DNA of 34,467 nt. It comes from Lentzea aerocolonigenes. Lineage in GTDB: Bacteria > Actinomycetota > Actinomycetes > Mycobacteriales > Pseudonocardiaceae. Location of the stretch: contig NZ_JYJG01000196.1 in NCBI RefSeq assembly GCF_000955955.1, positions 1 through 34,467 of the forward strand, given 5' to 3'. A program made the position numbers and the translations under genes. This document shows positions 23,442 to 31,739 of this stretch, in pieces. The stretch's first letter is position 1; every line of letters begins with the position of its first letter. Under the pieces are notes generated by a model that saw only the letters and a program-made list of their open reading frames with translations, was not told the DNA's origin and ran no database searches.

Positions 23442-23851
23442 CAGTAGCCGTCTCCTCCCCAGAAGGTTTCCTCGAGCATGTCCGCCGTGCCGGCGAGCAG
23501 CTGGAGCGGGTCGGTGAACTCGTGGATGTCGAGGTCCTGCAACGGCAACGAGTGCCGCACCACGACGTGCTCCCCCATGATCGCGAGACCGCACGCGACG
23601 GTGGACCTGCCGACCTCCTCCAGCACCTCGCGGAGGTTCACGTCCTTCGCGAGGCCGCAGGGAGAGGCGATCTGCACCCATTCGTGCATCTTGTCGAGCA
23701 CTTCCCGGACGATGATCACGACCTGCGTGCGCTCATCGTCGCCCTCGTCCTCGTCCCCGAAGGTGAAGAGGATCCTCAGCTCCTCGTCCTCGTCGTGGAC
23801 GACGTCGTACTCGGCGCGGACGTAATCCGCGAGGTCTCCCCAACTCGCCAT
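23441..23851 (-). CDS. YbjN-like conserved actinobacterial protein
   Basis: A 136-residue acidic cytoplasmic protein: MASWGDLADYVRAEY, then a strand-rich stretch (ELRILFTFGDED, TQVVIIVREV, EWVQIASPCG) and VLEEVGRSTVACGLAIMGEHVVVRHSLPL. This recalls the YbjN/type III secretion chaperone-like fold, with no catalytic motif. It is upstream of, and coupled to, the TIGR03086 gene. Its first 76 bases overlap the 3' end of the DUF998 gene in another frame. Function unknown. Confidence 0.65.
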   Translation of the reverse strand: MASWGDLADYVRAEYDVVHDEDEELRILFTFGDEDEGDDERTQVVIIVREVLDKMHEWVQIASPCGLAKDVNLREVLEEVGRSTVACGLAIMGEHVVVRHSLPLQDLDIHEFTDPLQLLAGTADMLEETFWGGDGY

Positions 23852-24483
23852 GGCGCAACCCTACTTGCCGCGATCGCCCACAGCCCGGCGACCAGCACAG
23901 CCCCCACCTCGACCGCGAGCAAGATCCTCTCGATGTAGCCCAACGGGAACACGCGCCACCACCGAACGTCCGACGCCATCCCCATCGCAATGGCGTAGAG
24001 GATCGGCGTGAATGCGGCAACGCTGGCCACACCGGACGCCATCGTGAACTTCGCGTGCCGGCCCCAGACCTCGTCCTCGAGCCACGGCCGGGCCAGCAGG
24101 ATCATCGCGATCGGCAGGCTGACGAACGCGATCATGCTGCCGAACCGGTGGATGCCGCCGCTGAGCTCGTTGGTGCCCTCCGCCCAGTTCGTCTTGGGGA
24201 ACGCGACCACGAGCAGCAGCCCCGCCGACCACAGCATCAGCGCGATCGAGCCACCCGACCGCCATTTCGTCAGTCCCTTGTGGACGAGCGCGGCGAGGAT
24301 GGCCGCGGAACCGATCGCCAGCAGCAGCACCGCGGTGTCGAAGACGGGGCGGTAGTCGCCGAGCGCGTACTCGCTGATCGTGCGGCGCAGCGGGCCGACG
24401 GTGAGGTCGAGCAGGCCGACCATGGCCACCGTGGCGACGACGGCGAGTGAACCGCCGGTGGCGGCTAGTCGAGGAATCAGCAC
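23776..24483 (-). CDS. DUF998 family membrane protein
   Basis: A 235-residue integral membrane protein with about six hydrophobic segments. The signature is LRRTISEYALGDYRPVFDTAVLLLAIGSAAILAAL, then FPKTNWAEGTNELSGGIHRFGSMIAF, the SxYxxG...T...G.H pattern of DUF998. I propose GTG 24483 (VLIPRLAATGG); no ribosome site is visible and ATG 24600, inside the GH16-like gene's end, is an alternative. The C-terminal 30 residues after the last membrane segment run 76 bases into the YbjN-like gene and are Ser/Thr/Arg-rich, so the true 3' end or a recent frameshift deserves checking. Confidence 0.72.
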   Translation of the reverse strand: MLIPRLAATGGSLAVVATVAMVGLLDLTVGPLRRTISEYALGDYRPVFDTAVLLLAIGSAAILAALVHKGLTKWRSGGSIALMLWSAGLLLVVAFPKTNWAEGTNELSGGIHRFGSMIAFVSLPIAMILLARPWLEDEVWGRHAKFTMASGVASVAAFTPILYAIAMGMASDVRWWRVFPLGYIERILLAVEVGAVLVAGLWAIAASRVAPWRVGETSRITSAPSTTSSTTRTRS

Positions 24484-24578
24484 ACAGCGGCCAACGCCGG
24501 GGGGAAGCCGTGCGGTTCCCGGGTTCAGGAAGCCGACAGGATGCTCCCAGGCTACTGACAGGTTCGAGTTGGCAAGGT

Positions 24579-25295
24579 TCAGCGGTAGGCCCTGAACCAT
24601 TCGACCTCGAACTCCTTCGGGTAGCGCCCGGCCCGTTCCGGCCCGAACTCGAACACCGCGAGCTGGAACTGCATCGGGTAGTCCGGCGCCTGCAACACCG
24701 TGTTGACCAGCTCGTCGTCCACGTAGAAGTCGACCCGGCCGGGCTGCCAGTCCGCGCCGTAGGTGTGGAAGTCGCGGCCGTCGATCGGCACGTCCACGAC
24801 CTCGAACTCGTCCTTGATCGCCGGGTCGCCGAACGGGTGCACGCCCATCCCGACGCCGGTGTCAGCCGGGTAGACGTGCTTGCCGAAGATCTCGGCGACG
24901 CAGATCTCGGCGGAGCGCTCCGGGACGTCCTCCAGGCCGATCATCCACAGCGCGACCATGCAGTCCGGGTCGTCGACGGCCTTGCAGCGGATCTCGAACC
25001 GGCCGTACGTCGGGGTGTACAGCCGCAGGTCTTCCTGGGGTTCGCGCACTTCCAGGCCGGGACGGAACTTCGACTGGCCCTGCGTCAGCGCGGTCTGGAA
25101 GCCCGAAACCCTGGTGTCGCCGTCGAACTCGGGACACCACGGCTGCTGGTCGGCGTCGATCCTGAGGACCAGGCCGTCGCCGGTCGTGTAGCGGGCTGCG
25201 GTGGCCGCACGGGAGCTCCAGTGCGGCAGGTAGTGCGGGTGCCACCGGTCCAGCGTCGTGAACCGGTCTTCGAACTCCAGCTCTCGTCCGGTCAT
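24579..25295 (-). CDS. GH16-like (concanavalin-fold) protein with an altered catalytic motif
   Basis: A 238-residue protein without a signal peptide. It shows the GH16 beta-jelly-roll pattern: EFEDRFTTLDRWHPHY at the start, YGRFEIRCKAVDDPD near 120, then FHTYGADWQPGRVDFYVDDELV near 185. The active-site strand, usually EIDxxE, reads AEICVAEIFG: both glutamates are kept but the central Asp is Cys. I recall relatives with this EIC motif in actinomycetes, so it may define a subfamily. ATG 25295 was chosen because upstream codons overlap the LysR gene. Lack of a signal peptide is odd for a polysaccharide hydrolase. Confidence 0.72.
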   Translation of the reverse strand: MTGRELEFEDRFTTLDRWHPHYLPHWSSRAATAARYTTGDGLVLRIDADQQPWCPEFDGDTRVSGFQTALTQGQSKFRPGLEVREPQEDLRLYTPTYGRFEIRCKAVDDPDCMVALWMIGLEDVPERSAEICVAEIFGKHVYPADTGVGMGVHPFGDPAIKDEFEVVDVPIDGRDFHTYGADWQPGRVDFYVDDELVNTVLQAPDYPMQFQLAVFEFGPERAGRYPKEFEVEWFRAYR

Positions 25296-25312
25296 GTCAC
25301 CGAGGGTAACTC

Positions 25313-26170
25313 CTACCGCAGCGCAATCGCGGCTTCTCGTCCCACCGCGTCGGCGACCGCGGTCAGTGCCGGGGAGTCGAGCTTCCACTGCTGCCAGTAC
25401 AACGGGACGTCCACGGTGCGGCCGGGTGCGAGGTCGATGAGACCTTCCTGGAGCTGTTGCGGCGGAACCATTCCCCAGCCGAGACCCGCCACGATCGTCC
25501 GCACGTACACCTCGGACGACGGCACGTAGTGGCGGTGGTCGGACGCGCCACGTCCGCGGGTCAGCGTGCGCACGAACCTGTCCTGCAGGTCGTCGTTGCG
25601 GTCGAACACCACCACCGGCGCGTCGGGCAGCCACGACTTGACCGGGCCGTCGGCGTACCTGTCCATGAAGGACCGGGTTGCCATTGCCGCGTAACGGATG
25701 CTGCCCAGCTTGCGCACCGAACAGCCCGCGACGGGCTCGCGCGAGGACGTCACCGCAGCCATCACCAGACCCTGGCGCAGCAACGCCGTCGTGTGGTCCT
25801 GGTCCTCGCGGTGGAGGTCGAACGAGATCTTGAGCTGTGGTGGCACGCGTTGCAGTGCGGGCAGGAACCATGTCGCGAGCGAGTCGGCGTTCACCGCGAT
25901 CGGCACGCGCACGACGGCGTCCTCGCCCAGGGCCGCGTCGAGGTCCTGGTCCAGAGCGAGCAGTTGCCGACCGTAACGGACCAGCACCTCCCCCGACGGC
26001 GTGAGCCGCACCGGTCGCGCCCGCACCAGCAGCACCCGGCCCGTCCGTTGCTCCAGAGCTTTGATCCGTTGCGAGACAGCGGAAGGCGTGACGTGCAGAG
26101 TTGCCGCGGCGGCGTCGAACGTGCCCGCGTCGACGACCGCGAGCAGTGTGCGCACCAGATCCAGATCCAT
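25313..26170 (-). CDS. LysR-family regulator, LysG/ArgP type
   Basis: A 285-residue LysR regulator: N-terminal winged helix (DLVRTLLAVVDAGTFDAAAATLHVTPSAVSQRIKALE...) and a periplasmic-binding-like effector domain (ADSLATWFLPAL, LDLHRED region). The sequence type and the divergent exporter gene identify it as a LysG/ArgP homologue, which senses intracellular lysine or arginine and activates the exporter. ATG 26170 is the start. An inverted GCTAA...TTAGC element (26178-26203) in the 69-base divergent gap is a likely binding site. Confidence 0.9.
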   Translation of the reverse strand: MDLDLVRTLLAVVDAGTFDAAAATLHVTPSAVSQRIKALEQRTGRVLLVRARPVRLTPSGEVLVRYGRQLLALDQDLDAALGEDAVVRVPIAVNADSLATWFLPALQRVPPQLKISFDLHREDQDHTTALLRQGLVMAAVTSSREPVAGCSVRKLGSIRYAAMATRSFMDRYADGPVKSWLPDAPVVVFDRNDDLQDRFVRTLTRGRGASDHRHYVPSSEVYVRTIVAGLGWGMVPPQQLQEGLIDLAPGRTVDVPLYWQQWKLDSPALTAVADAVGREAAIALR

Positions 26171-26177
26171 CACGACC

Positions 26178-26203
26178 GCTAATGCTACGTAAGAATCTTT
26201 AGC
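26178..26203. promoter_or_regulatory. LysG/ArgP binding site candidate and lysE promoter
   Basis: GCTAA (26178-26182) and TTAGC (26199-26203) form an inverted repeat in the divergent gap between the LysR gene and the exporter. A -10-like TAAATA (26223-26228) lies about 12 bases before the exporter's GTG, implying a very short or absent leader. Confidence 0.5.
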
Positions 26204-26239
26204 TGGTCTCATCAAGAGCACGTAAATACCGTCGTAGGT

Positions 26240-26818
26240 GTGACTGACCTGCTGCTCGGCTTCGGCACCATGATGACCCTGATCGTCGCGATCGGCGCGC
26301 AGAACGCTTTCGTGCTGCGCCAAGGACTTCGACGTCAAGCCGTGGCAAAGGTCGTTGCCGTGTGCGCGCTTTCCGACGCGATCCTGGTCGCGGTGGGCGT
26401 CGCCGGGTTCGGCGCGATCGTGCGCAGGTGGCCACAAGCGATCACCATCGCGGCCGTCGTCGGCGGGATTTTCCTGCTGGGGTACGGGTTTCTGGCCGCT
26501 CGCCGCGCGTTCCGGCCGTCCGCGATGCGGGTCGACGGCACCGCTCCGGGCCGCCCGGTGCTCACCGCGATCGCGCTGACGTGGCTCAACCCGCACGTCT
26601 ACCTGGACACCGTGCTGCTGCTGGGCTCGATCGCGGCCGGACGATGGATGTTCGGAGTCGGCGCGGTGACCGCGAGCATCACGTGGTTCGTCGCCCTCGG
26701 CTTCGGCGCCCGCCTGCTCAGCCCGTTGTTCGCGAAGCCCCGCGCGTGGCGGGTCCTGGACGGCGTGATCGCGGCCGTGATGATCAGTCTCGGGCTGACC
26801 CTGATCGCCGGGTGGTGA
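26240..26818 (+). CDS. LysE/ArgO family basic amino acid exporter
   Basis: A 192-residue inner-membrane exporter with about six membrane segments. Family signatures are IGAQNAFVLRQGL near 18-30 and TWLNPHVYLDTVLLLGSI near 114. It exports lysine or arginine and its regulator is divergent. GTG 26240 is the start, with a poor ribosome site. Its 3' end overlaps the small convergent membrane-protein gene by 35 bases. Confidence 0.92.
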   Translation: MTDLLLGFGTMMTLIVAIGAQNAFVLRQGLRRQAVAKVVAVCALSDAILVAVGVAGFGAIVRRWPQAITIAAVVGGIFLLGYGFLAARRAFRPSAMRVDGTAPGRPVLTAIALTWLNPHVYLDTVLLLGSIAAGRWMFGVGAVTASITWFVALGFGARLLSPLFAKPRAWRVLDGVIAAVMISLGLTLIAGW

Positions 26819-26963
26819 TCATCACCAGCACCGCCGACACGGCCAGGACGCCAGTCGTCACGGGTGCCGCGGCACCCACTCCGAGCGACGCCGACGCCAG
26901 CCCCGCGCTGACCAGAGCACCGATGACGACCCGCGGCCGAAGATCACCCACGTTGACGACCAT
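26784..26963 (-). CDS. Small two-helix membrane protein
   Basis: A 59-residue hypothetical protein with two hydrophobic stretches (VVIGALVSAGLASASLGVGAAA and VTTGVLAVSAVLVMITT), a charged C-terminus (TTRRSGSARD) and ATG 26963. It overlaps the convergent exporter by 35 bases. I do not recognise a family, and the frame may be spurious. Confidence 0.4.
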   Translation of the reverse strand: MVVNVGDLRPRVVIGALVSAGLASASLGVGAAAPVTTGVLAVSAVLVMITTRRSGSARD

Positions 26964-27026
26964 AACCCACGACACGCCCATGTTGGGTGGTGATCCAGAC
27001 CCCACCCCTACATGTAGTATCTGCCG

Positions 27027-27330
27027 CGCTGGTGGTTCACCGACTCGGAGCAACGGGCTCGGTGAGGCAAGAGGGAACCTGGTGCGAAACCAGGACTGCC
27101 CCGCAGCGGTGAGTGGGAACGAAAGCCGTCAACCAAGCACTGGGTAACCCTGGGAAGCGACGGCCGGTAGGCGTTGGTAGTGCGCCCACGAGTCCGAAGA
27201 CCTGCCACTGGTGTGCGCGCAAGCCTGCGCGCACGACACGGTGCCCCGAGGGAGGGCGGCTGTGTGCACCAGTGGTGTCTTCGCTGGCGTGCGCTGCGCG
27301 TTCCCCGGGCTCAGCTCGCGAGGAGAGAGC
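27027..27330 (+). promoter_or_regulatory. Cobalamin (B12) riboswitch with alternative-pairing expression platform, nrdAB leader
   Basis: The aptamer (27027-27213) shows the cobalamin core: AAGAGGGAACCTGGTGCGAA..., CCCCGCAGCGGTGA, a GGGAAG segment, and ACGAGTCCGAAGACCTGCC. Stem P1 pairs 27027-27035 (CGCTGGTGG) with 27205-27213 (CCACTGGTG). The same 3' strand can instead pair with CACCAGTGG at 27267-27275, extended by wobble pairs to about 12 bp. P1 and this helix exclude each other, a switch mechanism. A GC-rich hairpin (GTGCGCGC...GCGCGCAC) follows the aptamer. B12 should repress nrdAB, as reported for Streptomyces class I nrdABS. Confidence 0.9.
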
Positions 27331-29685
27331 GTGCCCGACCGCCTTTCAGTGGTCATCAACGAAGCATGTGCCGACCTGCCGAACGCGTCAGCCGAGGCGG
27401 TTCTGGCCGAGACGAAGCGAAATCTCTACGCCGGCATCACCGACGCCGAGCTGGCCCTCGCGCCGATCATGGCCGCCCGCACGATGGTCGAGCACGACCC
27501 GGACTACTCCTACGTCAGCGCCCGTCTGCTGCTGGACAAGCTGCGCGCCGAAGCGTGCGGCATCCCCTTGTCACACGCGGAGATGACCGAGCGCTACCCG
27601 GCGTACCTCGCCTCGTTCGTCGGCTACGGCATCGAACTCGGCCAGCTGGACCCGCGTCTGGCCTCGTTCGACCTGGTCAGGCTCGGTAGCGCTCTGCGGC
27701 CGGAGCGCGACCTGAACTTCCAGTTCCTGGGCATGCAGACCCTGTACGACCGCTACTTCCTGCACCACGACGGGCGCCGCTACGAGCTGCCGCAAGCCTT
27801 CTTCATGCGCGTCGCCATGGGCCTGGCGCTGGAGGAGGACGACCGCGACGCCCGCGCGATCGAGTTCTACGAGCTGCTCTCGTCGTTCGACTTCATGTGC
27901 TCGACCCCGACCTTGTTCAACTCGGGCACCACCCGGCCGCAGCTGTCGTCGTGCTTCCTGACCACTGTGGACGATGACCTCGCCGGGATCTTCCACGGCA
28001 TCAGCAACAACGCGCTGCTGTCGAAGTTCGCCGGTGGCCTGGGCAACGACTGGACGCCGGTGCGTGGGATCGGCGCGCACATCAAGGGCACCAACGGCAA
28101 GTCGCAGGGCGTGGTGCCGTTCCTGAAGGTCGCCAACGACACCGCCGTCGCCGTCAATCAGGGCGGCCGGCGCAAGGGCGCGGTCTGCGCGTACCTCGAA
28201 ACGTGGCACATCGACGTCGAGGAGTTCCTCGACCTGCGCAAGAACACCGGCGACGAGCGCCGCCGCACCCACGACATGAACACCGCGAACTGGGTGCCGG
28301 ACGAGTTCATCCGCCGAGTCCGCGCGAACGGCCAGTGGACGCTGTTCTCGCCGGACGAGGTGCCGGACCTGCACGACGCGTTCGGCGACGAGTTCGCCGA
28401 GAAGTACCGGGCGTACGAGGAGAAGGCCGCCAACGGCGAGATCAAGGTCTTCCGCCGGCTCCCGGCCGTCGACCTGTGGCGGCGCATGCTCACGATGCTG
28501 TTCGAGACCGGGCACCCGTGGATCACGTTCAAGGACCCGTGCAACCTGCGTTCGCCGCAGCAGCACAGCGGTGTCGTGCACTCGTCGAACCTCTGCACCG
28601 AGATCACCCTGAACACCACGGTCGACGAGGTCGCGGTCTGCAACCTGGGCTCCGTCAACCTCGCGCAGCACGTGACAGCCGAGGGCATCGACCACGCACG
28701 GCTCGAGAAGACCGTGCGGACAGCGGTTCGCATGCTCGACAACGTGATCGACGTGAACTACTACACGATCCCGGAAGCCAGGAACTCGAACCTCAAGCAC
28801 CGGCCGGTCGGGCTGGGACTGATGGGGTTCCAGGACGCGCTGTTCACGCTCGGCACTCCGATGGCGAGCGAGGAAGCCGTCGAGTTCGCGGACCGCAGCA
28901 TGGAGGAGATCAGCTACTACGCGATCTCCGCGTCGGCCGAACTCGCGCAGGAACGCGGCGCGTACCAGTCGTTCGAGGGATCGCTGTGGTCGCGGGGCAT
29001 CCTGCCGATCGACTCCGTGGAGATCCTCGCGGGCACGCGCGCAGAGGGTGAGCTGGAGCAGAACCGCGAGTCCACGATGGACTGGACAACGGTTCGCGAG
29101 CAGGTCCGCAAGGGCATGCGGAACTCGAACGTCATGGCCATCGCGCCGACCGCCACCATCGCCAACATCACCGGTGTGAACCAGTCGATCGAACCGCTGT
29201 ACCGCAACCTCTACGTGAAGTCGAACATGTCCGGCGACTTCACCGTGATCAACCCGGACCTGGTGCGGGCGCTCAAGCAGCGCAAGCTGTGGGACGAGCA
29301 GATGATCTCGGACCTGAAGCTGCACGACGGCAGCCTCGGCGCGATCGACCGGGTGCCGCCTTACCTGAAGGCCTTGTACGCCACGGCGTTCGAGGTCGAC
29401 AGCTCGTGGCTGATCGAGGCGGGCAGCCGCCGCCAGAAGTGGATCGACCAGGCCCAGTCGCTCAACCTCTACCTGGCCGCGCCGAGCGGGCGCAAGCTCG
29501 ACGAGCTGTACCAGCTGGCGTGGGTGCGCGGGCTGAAGACCACCTACTACCTGCGGACGCAGTCGGCCACGCACGTGGAGAAGTCCACGCTGCAGGGCAC
29601 CGACGGCAAGCTCAACGCCGTCTCCCCCGTCGCCGTCGACCCGTCCTGCTCCATCACCGACCCCGACTGTGAGGCTTGCCAGTAA
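27331..29685 (+). CDS. nrdA: Class I ribonucleotide reductase, alpha subunit
   Basis: A 784-residue cytoplasmic enzyme that reduces ribonucleotides to deoxyribonucleotides. Key residues: SSCFL (first active-site Cys), NLCTEI (radical Cys), [10 protein letters not shown] (second Cys), TTYYLRTQ (radical-transfer tyrosines), [10 protein letters not shown], and a C-terminal redox pair in [11 protein letters not shown] 27331 has AGGAGAGA just upstream. The N-terminus ([20 protein letters not shown]) corresponds to only the distal part of an ATP-cone; the usual KRDG nucleotide loop is absent. The gene lies behind a cobalamin riboswitch, and its stop overlaps the nrdB ATG by one base (TAATG). Confidence 0.95.
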   Translation: MPDRLSVVINEACADLPNASAEAVLAETKRNLYAGITDAELALAPIMAARTMVEHDPDYSYVSARLLLDKLRAEACGIPLSHAEMTERYPAYLASFVGYGIELGQLDPRLASFDLVRLGSALRPERDLNFQFLGMQTLYDRYFLHHDGRRYELPQAFFMRVAMGLALEEDDRDARAIEFYELLSSFDFMCSTPTLFNSGTTRPQLSSCFLTTVDDDLAGIFHGISNNALLSKFAGGLGNDWTPVRGIGAHIKGTNGKSQGVVPFLKVANDTAVAVNQGGRRKGAVCAYLETWHIDVEEFLDLRKNTGDERRRTHDMNTANWVPDEFIRRVRANGQWTLFSPDEVPDLHDAFGDEFAEKYRAYEEKAANGEIKVFRRLPAVDLWRRMLTMLFETGHPWITFKDPCNLRSPQQHSGVVHSSNLCTEITLNTTVDEVAVCNLGSVNLAQHVTAEGIDHARLEKTVRTAVRMLDNVIDVNYYTIPEARNSNLKHRPVGLGLMGFQDALFTLGTPMASEEAVEFADRSMEEISYYAISASAELAQERGAYQSFEGSLWSRGILPIDSVEILAGTRAEGELEQNRESTMDWTTVREQVRKGMRNSNVMAIAPTATIANITGVNQSIEPLYRNLYVKSNMSGDFTVINPDLVRALKQRKLWDEQMISDLKLHDGSLGAIDRVPPYLKALYATAFEVDSSWLIEAGSRRQKWIDQAQSLNLYLAAPSGRKLDELYQLAWVRGLKTTYYLRTQSATHVEKSTLQGTDGKLNAVSPVAVDPSCSITDPDCEACQ

Positions 29686-30719
29686 TGAGTATCGAAGCAG
29701 GCGCGGCCCGCGTCAGTGTCGACGACAAGGCGATGATCAACTGCCGCGCCGACGTCAACCAGCTGCTGCCGCTCAAGTACCACTGGGCGTGGGACAAGTA
29801 CCTCAACGGCTGCAACAACCACTGGATGCCGACCGAGGTCTCGATGCAGGCCGACATCAGCCTGTGGAAGTCCAAGGACGGGCTGACCGAGGAGGAGCGC
29901 CGCATGATCAAGCGCAACCTCGGCTTCTTCGCCACGAGCGAGTCGTTGGTGGCCAACAACATCGTGCTCGCGGTGTACCGGCACCTCACCAACCCGGAGT
30001 GCCGCCAGTACCTGCTGCGCCAGGCCTTCGAGGAGGCCGTGCACACGCACACGTTCCAGTACATCTGCGAGTCGCTCGGCCTGGACGACGGCGAGCTGTT
30101 CAACATGTACCGGGAGATCCCGTCCATCACGGACAAGGCGGCGTGGGCGCTGCAGTTCACGCAGCACCTGGAGGACCCGGAGTTCAGGACCGGTACGCCG
30201 GAGAACGACCAGGCGTTCCTCAAGGACCTCGTGGCGTTCTACGTCGTGTTCGAGGGCATGTGGTTCTACACCGGGTTCGCGCAGATCCTGTCGATGGGCC
30301 GCCGCAACAAGATGGTCGGCATCGCCGAGCAGTACCAGTACATCCTGCGCGACGAGTCGATCCACCTGAACTTCGGCATCGACGCGATCAACCAGATCAA
30401 GATCGAGAACCCGCACCTGTGGAACGACGTGTTCCAGAAGGAGGTGCGGACGATGCTCGCCGAGGGTTGCGAGCTGGAGATCGCCTACGGTCGCGACACG
30501 ATGCCGAACGGGATCCTCGGCCTCAACGCCGGCCAGTGCGAGCAGTACATGCGGTTCATCACGAACCGCCGGTGCGCGCAGCTCGGGCTCGAACCCGTCT
30601 GGGAGGCAACGGAGAACCCGTTCCCGTGGATGTCCGAGATGATGGACCTCAAGAAGGAGAAGAACTTCTTCGAGACGCGCGTGATCGAGTACCAGAACGG
30701 CGGTTCGCTGGAGTGGTGA
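29685..30719 (+). CDS. nrdB: Ribonucleotide reductase beta subunit, class Ic type (Phe at the radical-tyrosine site)
   Basis: A 344-residue ferritin-fold radical subunit. Metal ligands read Glu86 (TSESLV), Glu117 and His120 (EEAVH), Glu190 (VVFEG), and Glu224/His227 (RDESIH). The position of the radical tyrosine is Phe124 (HTHTFQY). All of these sit exactly three residues before their equivalents in Chlamydia NrdB (Glu89, 120, His123, Phe127, Glu193, Glu227, His230), which uses a Mn(IV)/Fe(III) cofactor instead of a tyrosyl radical. ATG 29685 overlaps nrdA's stop; the two share the riboswitch leader. A strong terminator follows. Confidence 0.95.
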   Translation: MSIEAGAARVSVDDKAMINCRADVNQLLPLKYHWAWDKYLNGCNNHWMPTEVSMQADISLWKSKDGLTEEERRMIKRNLGFFATSESLVANNIVLAVYRHLTNPECRQYLLRQAFEEAVHTHTFQYICESLGLDDGELFNMYREIPSITDKAAWALQFTQHLEDPEFRTGTPENDQAFLKDLVAFYVVFEGMWFYTGFAQILSMGRRNKMVGIAEQYQYILRDESIHLNFGIDAINQIKIENPHLWNDVFQKEVRTMLAEGCELEIAYGRDTMPNGILGLNAGQCEQYMRFITNRRCAQLGLEPVWEATENPFPWMSEMMDLKKEKNFFETRVIEYQNGGSLEW

Positions 30720-30722
30720 GCT

Positions 30723-30768
30723 GGGTTTCGTGAGTGGTCGCGGTCCCCGCACGACCACTCACGAACCC
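30723..30768 (+). terminator. Terminator of nrdAB
   Basis: Arms 30727-30740 and 30752-30765 (TTCGTGAGTGGTCG and complement) form a perfect 14-bp stem with an 11-base loop. A one-base bulge and GGG/CCC extend the stem outward. It begins four bases after the nrdB stop. Confidence 0.85.
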
Positions 30769-30862
30769 ATCACATGCACCACGACCCGCGCCCGTACGAG
30801 TTCGACCCGGACGGCCGAGGCGCGCCTACAGGCCGTTCAGCACCTGCGGCAGGCGGAGTGCG

Positions 30863-31438
30863 TCATGCGAGCCGAACGGCGCTGGGCAACCCGTCCCGGC
30901 TCGCGACCGGCCACCGCAGCGGGTCCGGGCCGAGCTTCACCAGTTCGGCGATCTGCAGCTTGGACCACGCCGAGACCACGCGCGTGCCGTCGAGCACGGA
31001 GGAGGCGAACTCCTGCCACGGCACGCGTTCGGTCGAGTCGACCTCGTCCGGGTTGGGGTTCGGCTCGTCGTCGGAGAGCACCCGGAACACCGGGCACATC
31101 TCGTTCTCGACGACGCCGTCCATCTCGGCGCGGTAACGGAACCCGGGCAGCAGCAGCTCCGGGTCCGAGCACTTCAGGCCGAGCTCGTCACTCAGACGGC
31201 GCAACACGGCCTGGGCCATGTCCTCGTCCGGCAGCGGGTGGCCGCAGCAGGTGTTGGTCCACACGCCGGGGAAGGTCTTCTTGTGCAGCGCGCGGCGGGT
31301 GAGCACGGTGTTGCCCGCCGAGTCGAAGACGTAGCTGGAAAACGCCAGGTGCAGCGGGGTGTCCGCGTGGTGCACGACGGCCTTGTCCTCGACGCCGATG
31401 GCCGAACCGTCCTCAGCCAGAAGGACCACCTGTTCCAC
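30863..31438 (-). CDS. idi: Isopentenyl-diphosphate delta-isomerase (type I)
   Basis: A 191-residue Nudix-fold enzyme that interconverts IPP and DMAPP for isoprenoid synthesis. Features: LHLAFSSYVFDSAGNTVLTRRALHKKTFPGVWTNTCCGHP, with the catalytic Cys in TCCGHP; QAVLRRLSDELGL (Nudix helix); and VDSTERVPW with an active-site Glu. I chose GTG 31438 because GGAG lies 8 bases upstream; GTG 31444 is only 2 bases from it. It is monocistronic and divergent from the MbtH-like gene. Confidence 0.92.
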   Translation of the reverse strand: MEQVVLLAEDGSAIGVEDKAVVHHADTPLHLAFSSYVFDSAGNTVLTRRALHKKTFPGVWTNTCCGHPLPDEDMAQAVLRRLSDELGLKCSDPELLLPGFRYRAEMDGVVENEMCPVFRVLSDDEPNPNPDEVDSTERVPWQEFASSVLDGTRVVSAWSKLQIAELVKLGPDPLRWPVASRDGLPSAVRLA

Positions 31439-31504
31439 AGTCACGACTCCACGTAATCACACGAGCGGCCAGATCCGGAAGTCGCACACGTTAAGTGAGC
31501 TTGA

Positions 31505-31522
31505 GCGCGGAGTTAGCCGCGC
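31505..31522. promoter_or_regulatory. Inverted repeat ahead of the MbtH-like gene
   Basis: GCGCGG (31505-31510), AGTTAG, CCGCGC (31517-31522) is a perfect 6-bp inverted repeat in the gap between idi and the MbtH-like gene. It could be an operator or a leader hairpin. It does not fit the iron-box consensus. Confidence 0.35.
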
Positions 31523-31550
31523 CCTAGGTGGTCCACGTCACGCTGAGGGC

Positions 31551-31739
31551 ATGACCATCCCGTTCGTTCAGACTCACACCATGTTCCTGGTGCTGGTCAG
31601 CCCAACGGGCCAGTACTCGATCTGGCCGGCGGTGCTGCAGGTGCCCGCCGGGTGGCAGGTCGTCCACGGCGTCGCGTGCAAGCAGTCCTGTGTGGACTTC
31701 ATCGCCGCGGTCCGTGCCGACCTGCCCCTGGCGGCCTAG
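31551..31739 (+). CDS. Orphan MbtH-like protein
   Basis: A 62-residue MbtH-family protein: MTIPF, TMFLVLVSPTGQYSIWPAVLQVPAGWQVVHG. These contain the NxE/SLWP-type SIWP and PAGW...VxH positions that bind NRPS adenylation domains and boost their folding. The C-terminal helix region (CVDFIAAVRADLPLAA) lacks the usual NWTDxRP motif, so it may be divergent. ATG 31551 follows a GAGGG ribosome site. No NRPS adenylation domain is nearby. Its stop overlaps the convergent GH97 stop by 3-4 bases. Confidence 0.8.
   Translation: MTIPFVQTHTMFLVLVSPTGQYSIWPAVLQVPAGWQVVHGVACKQSCVDFIAAVRADLPLAA

Noticed and set aside
31500..31530. Iron box before the MbtH-like gene
   Set aside because: Only the GTTAGCC core fits; flanking positions do not match the IdeR consensus.
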